Positions 26,699-35,776 of a stretch of 55,379 bases of DNA are shown one piece after another. How positions within the stretch are numbered: the stretch's first letter is position 1; each line of letters begins with the position of its first letter. Source of the DNA: Acidobacteriota bacterium. GTDB taxonomy: Bacteria > Acidobacteriota > Terriglobia > Acidiferrales > UBA7541. The stretch lies in contig QHYM01000123.1 of assembly GCA_003223295.1 (NCBI GenBank), positions 1-55,379 of the forward strand. Reading direction: 5' to 3'. Below the pieces are notes generated by a model. That model saw nothing but the letters and a program-made list of their open reading frames with translations, had not been told where the DNA came from and did no database searches. The position numbers were made by a program, and so were the translations under genes.

Positions 26699-26730
26699 AA
26701 AAAAACGGGGAGCCGGTCAGGGCTCCCCGT
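26699..26730 (-). terminator. Rho-independent terminator of the TonB-dependent receptor gene
   Basis: Read on the minus strand, ACGGGGAGCC and GGCTCCCCGT form a perfect 10-bp stem with a 6-base loop, followed at once by a run of T. The structure lies 29 bp after the receptor stop codon and about 100 bp before the redoxin start. It therefore separates the receptor transcript from the redoxin operon downstream. Confidence 0.92.
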
Positions 26731-26758
26731 CGGGGTGGTAGGGGTGTCCTCGTCCTTG

Positions 26759-29700
26759 TTAGAAATTGACCTTCAGTCCGAACTGCAGTCGGCGCATCGT
26801 CGAGCCGAAAGCAAGGCCCGTGATGTTGCCGGCGCTGCTGCAATCGACGCAGCTATTTGGGCGATCAAAGTTAACGTGGTTGAAGACGTTGTAAGCGTTA
26901 AATTGGAACTGCGTCTTAAACCTTTCAGTGACGCTAAAGGTCTTGAACACGGAGAAGTCCGTGTTGAAGAATTTCGGTCCGCGGAAAGTGTTGCGTCCGA
27001 CGTCTCCGAACGTCTCCACGGCAGGCTGGGCCCATGAACCGCGAGTGCAACCTGGAGCGTTGAGCGCCTGCGTAGGTACAGGTAGGCCCGTTACAGGGTC
27101 AATCTTAAGGGCGCAATTGGGGTCGTTGGTTCCCGCGGGGGCAGGCGTAAACCAGTAGCCGGGCGTCTCCGGGTTTCCTGAGCGAGGGCCATTCTTCACG
27201 GATCCGACGATATCAGCTCTGCAAGGACCTGTATCGTTCGACGGGCTGCAAGAGTCTGGGTGTGGAGCGAACGGCAGGCCGCTGCCGATGACGGTAGCGC
27301 TGTTGATAGACCAGCCCCCGATCAAGAGATCGGCTGCGCGCCCTAAGTCGCTTGCCCACCGCTTGCCATGGCCAAACGGGAGATCGTAAACCTGTGTGAG
27401 GATAAGCAGGTGGTTACGATAGTCGTCATTCGGGCCATAGGCAACTCTGCGGTCGATGTTGTAGTAGCTTCCGTCGTAGTTCGTGGAGTGTTGGAACGTG
27501 TAACTGCCCTGGAAGGACAAACCACCCGCGAAACGCTTCTCGACGGTGGCCTGCAGGGAGTTGTAATGATTATCTGCATCGTTTCCGAAATAATCGATGC
27601 CCTGGGTCCATCCGTACAAGTTGTAGAAAGGTCGACGGTTGTTCTTCGGTACTCCAGCCGCAAAGCCAACTACCGTGGGCTCATTGGCCCCGTATGCTGG
27701 GCCACCACCGGCAAACTGGTGAGTTCCCTTGTTGCCTACATAGGCAAGGGTTGCGGAGAGTGTCGAAGTAACTTGCCGCTGCACTGTGACGTTCCACTGG
27801 TCGACGGTAGGCAGCCGGTTGTTGAAGGGCCGCGCGCGCGAGAAGACGTTGTCGGGTACAAGCGGACGGCCATTAACTCCGACGCACTGTGGTTTATCGG
27901 GAGTAAAGACACCACCGACCACACCGCTCGGGTCGGTGATCGCGTTACAGTTGCTGGTGGCCAGCGTGCCCCCGAGCTTGGTTGCGGGATCGAATGTTGG
28001 CGGACCTTGAGCGAGATTGAACACAAATCCGCCGGTGTTGGAATTGAGTTGCTGAGCTCCGAGGACCGGCAGATTTTGCGTGATTGCGTGGCCGAAGATA
28101 GAGCCAAACACACCGATGTCATAGCTTCGCCCGTAGCCGAGCCGGACCACAGTTTTGGAATTCGCTTGATACGCAATCCCAAGCCGGGGAGCGAAATGCT
28201 TGAAGCTCGTGCTCGTGTTCCCTCTCAGATCTACACCGTTCTGGCCCGCAACGCGCATTTCGCCGGTGGCCAGGTCAACCCAGCCGCCTCCGCCCGTTCG
28301 GGCTGCCGATTCCGGCCTGTAGATTTCCCACCGCAACCCAAGATTGACGGTTAGTTTCGGCGTCCAGTGGATCGTGTCCTGACCGTAGAAAAACAGCCGG
28401 GGCTGCGTCTCGTATGCATTGAGAGATTGGCTCGCGTAACGCTCGAAGTGGCTGGGCAAACCAAGCAAAAATCCAGCCAAGCCAGCCCCGCCATCAGCAG
28501 TACCAGCTATTGCCCCCTGGGCAGCGTCATTGTTGAAATCGAACTGGCCGGCGCGGTGAGAATCGCTGGGCACGCGCAGGTTATACGCATAGCGGACGTC
28601 TGCACCGAATTTAATGCTGTGCTTGCCGCGCATGTTCGTCCAATTATTCACAAACTGGTATTGATGTTCTTGCTCGATGAGGGGGCAGTTGCACTGGTTC
28701 ACGTGCAAGGAGTAGCCAAAAAGGAACTCAGAAGCTCCGGGCTGTTGGATGGTGAACGCCGGCATAGCCGAGGTAACCGCGTCCAAGTTAACACCTGGTA
28801 TGCCAGCGTCTGTGGCGGGTGTTGTGCCAAAGCCCCCGGGGCTCACATTCACCCGGTAGCGCATGTAGCCGAAGCGGACATCCGTCAAGAGTGTCGGGCT
28901 TAACGTGTAGTCAAAACCTGTGGCGATGCTCTGGTTGCGGACCGACGAGTTCCCGGCGAAGTCGCCGACGGAGGGATCGCTTGGCAGCGCGTGGCCGCCG
29001 ATATCGACGCCGAAAAGGCCTGGGCCAGAACGCTTGAACTGCTGAAAGCTGTAACGCCCAAAGACGTTTACTTTGCTCGTGGCGACAAAATCCGAGCGGA
29101 TATCGAAGCCATTGGAATCGAGGGTGTTGTTGCCGGAGCTGAAAAAATTATCACCCAGCGGCGTGGACGGCGTAGCGTTAGGCAGGGGAATCAGAGCTAA
29201 CAGAGCCTGCGCCTGGGCAGACAAACGATTTGCCGGTATCACGTTGCCTGGGAACTGAGCTCTGTTCGCGGGTGCGACGTTGCAAGCTGCCGTAAAGCCC
29301 GTTACTTTGTCCGTGCAGGGATCGTAGATGTTTTTGCCCAAATCGCTAAGGTTGGCTCCGGTACCGGCGCTGACACTACCTCTTTCGAGGGCGGTGGGCA
29401 CACGGTCTGAGGACGTGCCGCCAACGTGGCTGCGCTGACCCTGGTAATCACCAAAAGCAAAGAGCTTGTTCTTCTTAATGGGCCCACCAACAGTACCTCC
29501 GAACTGATTCCAGTTACCACTGGGCACGCCACCCTTTGCTGGCGCCTGTGTAAACGGATTGCGGGCGAAATTGGAATTGGAGCGCTCAAAATCGAACGCC
29601 GATCCGTGGATCTCGTTGGTGCCTGATTTAGTCTGCGTCGTCACGATAGCGCCGATTGCCTTTCCAAATTCCGCATCGTAATCCTGATGAATAATCTTCG

Positions 29701-30373
29701 TTTCGGCGATGGCATCGAGATTCGGATTGACAACGATGATTCCAAGGATCGGATCTTGGTTGTCTGTGCCATCGAGTTCAAACGCTGTACCGGCAAAGTG
29801 CTGCCCATTCGTTTCAATTTGCTGCGAACCTTGTGGGTTTTCGCTCGCGGCGTGACCCCAGTTGAGACGCTGTGCCCCAGGCGAAAGCAACTGCAATGTC
29901 GTAAAGTTTCTGTTATAGATGGGGAGGTCTTCCACGGTTCGAGACGAGAAGACCGTTGCGACGTCAGCCTTTTCGGTCTGAAGCTGAGGAACCTCGCCCG
30001 TGACCTCGACCGTTTGCGTGACCGCGCCCACCTGTAACTGAGCATCGACGCGAACAACGCTGTCCACATCGACGCGAGCACTGGCTACGTCATGCGCCTT
30101 GAATCCTGCCGCTTCGATATGAACCTTGTAGTTGTCTGGAATCAAGTGTGTCACAGAGTAACTTCCGCTCTCGTTCGTGACCGCTTCTTCTGTCGTACCC
30201 TTTGAGAGGTTGGTTACAGTGACCTTCGCACCCGCCACTGCATTCCCTTGGGGGTCTGTCACCGTCCCAACTATGCCCCCGTAGACAGCCTGGCCCGACG
30301 CCGTGCTGGTGCACAACAAAAACGCCAAGCAACCCGCTACCAAAATCCACCCCAAACTAACTTGCCTTTTCAT
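26759..30373 (-). CDS. Oar-like TonB-dependent receptor with carboxypeptidase-regulatory domain
   Basis: A 1204-residue outer-membrane protein. ATG 30373 follows AGGAGGGGTGCA, a strong ribosome site; earlier in-frame codons lack one. After a signal peptide (FLLCTSTASGQ) comes a CarboxypepD_reg-like domain (GGIVGTVTDPQGNAVAGAKV, residues about 32-115). A plug domain follows (VEDLPIYNRNFTTLQLLSPG), then a long beta-barrel of alternating aromatic strands ending in LQFGLKVNF with the C-terminal aromatic residue needed for barrel insertion. This architecture is expanded in Acidobacteriota and is thought to import large or complex substrates, often carbohydrates. It has a clear terminator and a divergent membrane regulator (456 bp apart). 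Confidence 0.93.
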   Translation of the reverse strand: MKRQVSLGWILVAGCLAFLLCTSTASGQAVYGGIVGTVTDPQGNAVAGAKVTVTNLSKGTTEEAVTNESGSYSVTHLIPDNYKVHIEAAGFKAHDVASARVDVDSVVRVDAQLQVGAVTQTVEVTGEVPQLQTEKADVATVFSSRTVEDLPIYNRNFTTLQLLSPGAQRLNWGHAASENPQGSQQIETNGQHFAGTAFELDGTDNQDPILGIIVVNPNLDAIAETKIIHQDYDAEFGKAIGAIVTTQTKSGTNEIHGSAFDFERSNSNFARNPFTQAPAKGGVPSGNWNQFGGTVGGPIKKNKLFAFGDYQGQRSHVGGTSSDRVPTALERGSVSAGTGANLSDLGKNIYDPCTDKVTGFTAACNVAPANRAQFPGNVIPANRLSAQAQALLALIPLPNATPSTPLGDNFFSSGNNTLDSNGFDIRSDFVATSKVNVFGRYSFQQFKRSGPGLFGVDIGGHALPSDPSVGDFAGNSSVRNQSIATGFDYTLSPTLLTDVRFGYMRYRVNVSPGGFGTTPATDAGIPGVNLDAVTSAMPAFTIQQPGASEFLFGYSLHVNQCNCPLIEQEHQYQFVNNWTNMRGKHSIKFGADVRYAYNLRVPSDSHRAGQFDFNNDAAQGAIAGTADGGAGLAGFLLGLPSHFERYASQSLNAYETQPRLFFYGQDTIHWTPKLTVNLGLRWEIYRPESAARTGGGGWVDLATGEMRVAGQNGVDLRGNTSTSFKHFAPRLGIAYQANSKTVVRLGYGRSYDIGVFGSIFGHAITQNLPVLGAQQLNSNTGGFVFNLAQGPPTFDPATKLGGTLATSNCNAITDPSGVVGGVFTPDKPQCVGVNGRPLVPDNVFSRARPFNNRLPTVDQWNVTVQRQVTSTLSATLAYVGNKGTHQFAGGGPAYGANEPTVVGFAAGVPKNNRRPFYNLYGWTQGIDYFGNDADNHYNSLQATVEKRFAGGLSFQGSYTFQHSTNYDGSYYNIDRRVAYGPNDDYRNHLLILTQVYDLPFGHGKRWASDLGRAADLLIGGWSINSATVIGSGLPFAPHPDSCSPSNDTGPCRADIVGSVKNGPRSGNPETPGYWFTPAPAGTNDPNCALKIDPVTGLPVPTQALNAPGCTRGSWAQPAVETFGDVGRNTFRGPKFFNTDFSVFKTFSVTERFKTQFQFNAYNVFNHVNFDRPNSCVDCSSAGNITGLAFGSTMRRLQFGLKVNF

Positions 30374-30829
30374 TGCACCCCTCCTGAACACTCTGCATTC
30401 TCCTGAATCGCTTGAAACTTGAAATTGAATGCAATTGCTTGCCTCAGAGCAGCTCATTCACCGCACAGGCCCGTTTCAATGCGTAGCACAAAAGCAAAAC
30501 TGCCGCCGCAGTTGTGATTGGCACACCCAGAGCGTTTTAAAATGAAAATGGTTTAAACGGCAATCTGTCGAACCGATAGGCTCGCAGCGAATAGCCCCCA
30601 AACTCCTCGAACTGCACCTTTTCGTCAGGTCTCAAATACCGCGACCATGTCCTCTGCTGAGCAAAGGAGACACTACACGCGGGCAGCCAAACTTGGGCCG
30701 ACGAGCAATTGTGATGGCTTCTATCAGGTTTTTGAGTAACTAGTCTAGTGTCTTGGGGTCTGATACGGTTACCTGGCGTAAGTTGCCGGATTTCAATGAA
30801 GTGCGAACCTGGTTACCAATGGTGTTACA
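30374..30829. promoter_or_regulatory. divergent promoter region, TonB receptor / winged-helix membrane regulator
   Basis: The 456 bp between the two divergent starts hold no gene. Two GGTTACC boxes lie in the 60 bp before the regulator start, and a small palindrome ACTAG-T-CTAGT lies at 30739-30749. These could be binding sites, but no -35/-10 pair is convincing on either strand. Confidence 0.4.
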
Positions 30830-32101
30830 ATGTCGGGCCAAGGTGGGAGAGTGGCGGACAGGGCTTATTTCCGGGGGCAGGTCGACAAACTCCTTAACAG
30901 TCATGCCTTGCATGGCTCTGAATCCCTATGCAAACTGCTGCGGTATTTGGCGGATCACGCTTTGGACCACCCCGGTGCTTCCCCCAAGGAATATCAAATT
31001 GCGACGGAGGTATTTGGGCGTCCGAGCGATTTCGATCCCCATTTGGACTCCACCGTTCGCGTTCAAGCGGGACGCCTTCGGGGCAAGCTGGCCGAATACT
31101 ATGCGTCGGAAGGCGCCGACGACCAGATTGCCGTCGACTTCCCCCGGGGCACGTATGCTCTCACTTTTCACGAACGTCCCGCGAGTACCGCTCGTAACCA
31201 CGTGGGCGCATCACACGAGTCTTCGCTCGAGCCGATCGGCGCAAGCCAAACTAGCCGCAGGTGGTACGCGGGGGTTCTCCTGGTGGCGGCTGCCCTGTCC
31301 GCTGTCGTGGCCGTCGCTACGGACCGCTTCCTGACGCGAAAAACCGCGGAAGCCCGGCTGAGTAGCGACACCCCCGATTTGCCGCTGGCCTTTCACGTTT
31401 TCTGGAAGGGGTTTCTCACCGGCCCGCAGGAGCCCTGGGTTATCTTCAGTAACGCCGCTTTCGTGGGCCGGCCATACGTGGGCATGCGCTATTACAATCG
31501 CGCCAAGGATTCCGGCGCGGCGATCCTGGATCATTACACGGGGGTCGGCGAAGTGCTGGCCGTGCACGCCCTCGATAGTGTTTTCGGAGAGCTTCATCAG
31601 CAAATTCGCGTCAAGCGCGGTAGCTTGTTTTCCCTGGACGATGCCAAGAACAACGACCTCATTTTCATTGGGTCTCCTTCGGAAAACTTGACCCTCTTGG
31701 AGCTGCCAAATACCCAGGAATTCATCTTCAAACAGATCACTTCGGGCAGGCGCATGGGCACTATGGAAATCATCAACTCTCATCCGGAATCGGGAGAACC
31801 GAAAGAGTTTCTTCCTACTCAGCCTGACGAAACGCTGACGGAAGACTATTCGATCATAGCCCTAAAACGAGGATTGAACCCTGCACATTCGGAATTGATT
31901 CTGGCAGGCGCCACAACCATCGGTACGCAAGCCGCTGTCGAGTATGTTTGCCAGCAAGCCTCGCTCGAAGAATTGTTGCTCCGGCTGTCCGTCTCCGACT
32001 CCGGCGAATTGAAGCCCTTCGAAGCGGTCATCCATGTGAAAGTAGCTCGCGGTGTGCCGGTGGGAACGGAACTTATCGCGTTGCGCAAAGGGCCATCGTA
32101 G
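30830..32101 (+). CDS. membrane-bound winged-helix-type regulator
   Basis: A 423-residue protein (ATG 30830; an in-frame GTG at 30851 with GGGAGA just before it is an alternative). The first 110 residues hold a conserved helical domain seen in many acidobacterial and rhizobial proteins: LLRYLADHALDHP, KEYQIATEVFGR, DSTVRVQAGRLRGKL and IAVDFPRGTYALTF. The last part looks like the recognition helix and wing of an OmpR/ToxR-like DNA-binding domain. A single transmembrane helix follows at about residues 146-164, then a 250-residue domain outside the membrane with no family I recognise. It probably senses a periplasmic signal and controls the divergent TonB receptor gene; this is inferred from position. 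Confidence 0.68.
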   Translation: MSGQGGRVADRAYFRGQVDKLLNSHALHGSESLCKLLRYLADHALDHPGASPKEYQIATEVFGRPSDFDPHLDSTVRVQAGRLRGKLAEYYASEGADDQIAVDFPRGTYALTFHERPASTARNHVGASHESSLEPIGASQTSRRWYAGVLLVAAALSAVVAVATDRFLTRKTAEARLSSDTPDLPLAFHVFWKGFLTGPQEPWVIFSNAAFVGRPYVGMRYYNRAKDSGAAILDHYTGVGEVLAVHALDSVFGELHQQIRVKRGSLFSLDDAKNNDLIFIGSPSENLTLLELPNTQEFIFKQITSGRRMGTMEIINSHPESGEPKEFLPTQPDETLTEDYSIIALKRGLNPAHSELILAGATTIGTQAAVEYVCQQASLEELLLRLSVSDSGELKPFEAVIHVKVARGVPVGTELIALRKGPS

Positions 32102-32156
32102 CCTTGCGCGTCATGCCGTCCCGGCTTGATTTCGAATTTACGCGAGCGCAAGAAAC

Positions 32157-33956
32157 TCACGGTGTTGGAGGCTTCAAGCGCGAATCGAGTTCGGCTGCTG
32201 CCTTGAATTCCTGGGCAGCGCCCTGCTTGTCGCCTTTTCGCTGCAAAGCCAATCCGAGCTGGTAATGTGCCGGCGCATATTCCGGCACGGATTGAATCGC
32301 CGCGCGAAACTGCGAAATCGCGCCATCGATATCCCCCGCGTTGAGCAAGCGCCGTCCTGAATTTGTGGCAAAGAGTGCCGCCTGCTCGTTGGTCTTCCGT
32401 TTCGCAAGGTCCGCTCCGGCGCGGCTCTCCGCTGCGGCGCCTTCCGCGTCGCCGAGCAGCCGCAGCACCGCTGCCAGTGTGGTGTGTGCGCCGGCGAACT
32501 CCGGCTGGAGACGGATCGCTTCCCGCAACGCCTTTGCGGCCTCCGCCAGCTCACCCTTTTGCTTCAACACCGTGCCCAGCGTGTAGTAGGCCTCTGCGTA
32601 ATCCGGCTTGGCACTGATTGCGGCTCGAAGTTCGTCAGCGGCCGCCGCAAAGTCGCCTTGCTGCCAGAGCGTCACGCCCAAGGTGTAGTGCGCGTCGGCC
32701 TGCCCGGGATCCAGTTCCGTTGCCCTGCGAAACTCCGCCATGGCTTCGGGCAGTTTGTCCTTTAGCTTGAGCGCCAATCCCAGATCATAGTGCAGGGTTG
32801 CGTCTTGCGGGGCTAGCTTCAAGGCCGCCTGAAAATTGGCCACGGCGGAATCAAAGTCCGAAACCTGCAGATACGCCGCTCCGAGATTTCCGATGTAGGT
32901 GCTGTCCTCCGGGCGCAAACGGATTGCTGCCTGAAATTCGGCAACGGCTCCTTGAGCATCCCCGTTCTGCAAGTAAGTGAGCCCCAAATTGTTGTGGACG
33001 TCAGGATTGTCCGGCTGCAATTTCAACGCCTGGCGAAAAGCCACCATGGCCCGCTCCGTTTCGCCCCTGTGCTGCAAGAGCATGCCCAAGCTGTTTTGGG
33101 CGTCAGGATAGTCCGCGTTCAACTTGACGCAAGCCTGCAACTCGTCAATCGCCGCGGCTGCCTTGCCTTGCGCCTTCAAAACCTGCGCAAAGTAGTAGTG
33201 GCTCCCCGGGTCGGAGGGTTCCAGTTGCGCTGCCGCTTGCAGGTGCGCGGCTGCCTCCATGATCGCCTGTCGTTGATACTGCAAAACGCCCAAGTGAAGA
33301 TGGGCCTTTGCAAAGTTGGGCTGTAGCCGCACCGCCTCGGAGAATTCCGCTTCCGCGCTTTGCGCGTCCGATTTCTGCGTCAGCACGGTTCCAAGGTCGT
33401 CATGCAATTCCGGCCTTTGTGGCTCAAGCTCGATCGCCCTGCGGAACTCGCCAATCGCGCCGTCAAAGTCCTTGGAGAAGTCGAGCACGCGTCCCAGCGT
33501 GCGATGTGTCTCCGAATCGTTGGGGGCCAGGCGCGTGGCTTCCTGCGACTCGCGCAGCGCGCCTGCCAAGTCTCCCTTGCGGATGAGCGCGTTAGCGAAA
33601 TTCACGTGTGCCTGCACAAAATCTGGCTTCAGGGTCAACGCCTTTTGAAATTGATGGATCGCAGCGTCGACGTCGTCTCGCGCGAGTAACACCCAGCCGA
33701 GGGAGTTGTGTCCCTCGGGACTCTGTGGCGCCAGGCGCACCACTGTTTCGAACGCAGTGCGGGCGGAATCCAGGTCTCCCTTTTGAAGCGCAGCCAAACC
33801 TCGCTTGTAGATCGTTGTTGCTTTCGATGCCGAGTCCGAAGGCGCGGAACTGGCAGACTGCCCATTACAAACGGTAGCAGCCGCGAAGGAATGAAAGAGA
33901 AGAACGGCAGAGATCCGAACAAGAAGTTTCCGGCGACGAACTAGGCTTGGTTTCAC
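32157..33956 (-). CDS. large exported TPR-repeat protein
   Basis: A 599-residue protein from GTG 33956 with AAGGG upstream and a hydrophobic leader. It is almost entirely tetratricopeptide repeats, about 15, of the 34-residue type, for example EGHNSLGWVLLARDDVDAAI, QAHVNFANALIRKGDLAGAL, PDVHNNLGLTYLQNGDAQGA and AHYQLGLALQRKGDKQGAAQ. Adjacent repeats are similar enough to suggest recent internal duplication. No catalytic domain is present. It is divergent from the broken CRTAC1 gene (136 bp between starts); CRTAC1 and TPR proteins often sit together, which hints at a shared surface or extracytoplasmic role. Confidence 0.88.
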   Translation of the reverse strand: MKPSLVRRRKLLVRISAVLLFHSFAAATVCNGQSASSAPSDSASKATTIYKRGLAALQKGDLDSARTAFETVVRLAPQSPEGHNSLGWVLLARDDVDAAIHQFQKALTLKPDFVQAHVNFANALIRKGDLAGALRESQEATRLAPNDSETHRTLGRVLDFSKDFDGAIGEFRRAIELEPQRPELHDDLGTVLTQKSDAQSAEAEFSEAVRLQPNFAKAHLHLGVLQYQRQAIMEAAAHLQAAAQLEPSDPGSHYYFAQVLKAQGKAAAAIDELQACVKLNADYPDAQNSLGMLLQHRGETERAMVAFRQALKLQPDNPDVHNNLGLTYLQNGDAQGAVAEFQAAIRLRPEDSTYIGNLGAAYLQVSDFDSAVANFQAALKLAPQDATLHYDLGLALKLKDKLPEAMAEFRRATELDPGQADAHYTLGVTLWQQGDFAAAADELRAAISAKPDYAEAYYTLGTVLKQKGELAEAAKALREAIRLQPEFAGAHTTLAAVLRLLGDAEGAAAESRAGADLAKRKTNEQAALFATNSGRRLLNAGDIDGAISQFRAAIQSVPEYAPAHYQLGLALQRKGDKQGAAQEFKAAAELDSRLKPPTP

Positions 33957-34092
33957 GCGAGAGAATCCCTTGACGCAACAGCAAAAATCTTAGCATGGTT
34001 GCGGATGGCCATTTTCGTTACACGCGGAACGGCCCCGTTCTGCCCGCCGGGTTGACCCGTGCCCGCCTCCACCTTACTATTCTTGAGATTGG

Positions 34093-35744
34093 ATGACTCT
34101 CCATTCCTTTTCTCTCCGCTCGCTCTTTCTTTTGGGGCTCTGTGCCTGGCTTTCCCTGCACATCGGCAAATCCGCGACTCAGGCCGCCGGGGCCGCCCAG
34201 ACCAAAACGGCCCCGCCGATCGCGCATTTCACGGACATGGCCACAAAGGCTGGGCTTACCGCACCGGTCGTCTTCGGCGGCGAAAACACGAAGAAATACA
34301 TCATCGAAACAACCGGCACGGGCGTTGCGATTTTCGATTACGACAATGACGGCTGGCCTGACATTTTCATCGTGAACGGCACCAAGTTGGAAGGTTTCGC
34401 CCCTGGCAAAGCCCCGAGGAGCCATCTCTATCACAACAACCACGACGGTACGTTCACGGACGTTACCGAGAAGGCAGGGCTCACGCACACCGGATGGGGC
34501 CAGGGAGTGTGCGTCGGCGACTACGACAATGATGGATTCGAAGACCTTTACGTTACCTATTATGGGAAAAACGTTCTGTACCGCAACAACGGGAACGGCG
34601 CGTTCACGGACGTCAGCGAAAAGGCCGGCGTTGCGGGAAACGGGAAAAACTGGGGTACCGGCTGTGCGTTCGTGGATTACGACCGCGACGGCAAGCTCGA
34701 TTTGATCGTTGCGAATTACGTGGACTACGACTCGGCCACTGCGCTCGCGCCCGGAGAGCGGCCTTCCTGCATGTGGAAGGGCGTTCCAGTCATGTGCGGG
34801 CCGCGCGGATTGCCGTGGGCGAAAAACATCCTCTATCACAATCTCGGGAACGGCACCTTCGAGGATGTCACGAAGAAAGCCAACATCGACACGACCAACG
34901 GGCACTACGCCTTCAGTGTATCGACGCTGGATTACGACGACGATGGCTGGCCCGATATCTTCGTCGCGTGCGATAGCACCGCAAGCATCCTCTATCACAA
35001 CAATCACGACGGCACGTTCACCGACGTTGCCGTCGTCTCCGGCGCCGCTTTCAACGACGACGGGCGCGAGCAGGCCGGCATGGGCTCGACACCTTTCCGG
35101 CCGGATTTGGGTTGAACACCCAGTATCTCGGATGGGGCACGATGTTCCTCGATGTGGACAACGACGGTTGGCCGGATTTGTTATTGGTCAACGGTCACGT
35201 CTATCCCGAAGTCGACAGCCAACATCTCGGCAGCAATTTTCGTGAGCCGAAGATCCTGTATCACAACAATGGCAACGGGACGTTCACCGACATCTCGGCC
35301 AGCGCTGGTCCCGCGATCAGCGCCGCCAGTTCGTCGCGTGGGCTGGCGATCGGCGACTTGTGGAACGATGGCCGTATCTCCGCGGTGATCAGCAATATGA
35401 ATGCGCCACCGATGTTGCTGGTGAATGACCTGCGCAATGGGAATCATTGGATCGCCCTTCGCACGGTGGGCACCAAGTCCAATCGGGATGGCATCGGCGC
35501 GAAGATCACCGTGAAAGCCGGCGCGCGAACTTTCGTCGATGAAGTGCGCAGCGGCTCGAGCTACGACTCGAATAGCGACATGCGCGTTCATTTTGGCCTT
35601 GGCGTCGCGGCTAAGATTGACTCCGTGCAAGTGCGCTGGCCCAGCGGGCTTGTCGAGAACTTCCAGAATTTAGCCGTCGACTCGATTCACACCCTGCGAG
35701 AAGGCTCCGGCACTCCCGCAAGCTCCGCTCCCCGCAAGCCGTAG
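34093..35744 (+). pseudogene. CRTAC1-family FG-GAP/ASPIC-UnbV protein, broken by an internal deletion and frameshift
   Basis: The first frame (34093-35115) encodes a signal peptide and calcium-binding FG-GAP/VCBS repeats (VAIFDYDNDGWPDIFIVNG, VCVGDYDNDGFEDLYVTYYG, CAFVDYDRDGKLDLIVANY). It stops after GREQAGMGSTPFRPDLG. The second frame (35112-35744) resumes with NTQYLGWGTMFLDVDNDGWP and ends with the ASPIC/UnbV part (GTKSNRDGIGAKI). The intact paralogue at 45527-47359 has about 36 more residues at this point (one whole FG-GAP repeat). At 35089-35108 the DNA still reads TFPAGFG in the second frame, so a deletion of 3n+1 bases joined two parts of the gene. A MAG assembly gap-collapse is the main alternative. 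Confidence 0.85.
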
Positions 35745-35776
35745 TACTGGCATCGATGAATGATGCTACATCAGTC

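Noticed and set aside
27368-28354. A 328-codon plus-strand frame inside the TonB receptor gene
   Set aside because: The receptor reading is firm (plug, barrel, terminal aromatic residue), and the antisense translation has no recognisable motif.
35100-35120. Programmed ribosomal frameshifting in the broken CRTAC1 gene
   Set aside because: The two frames are separated by a loss of about 36 codons relative to the paralogue, and no slippery heptamer or following structure is visible. A simple deletion explains it better.
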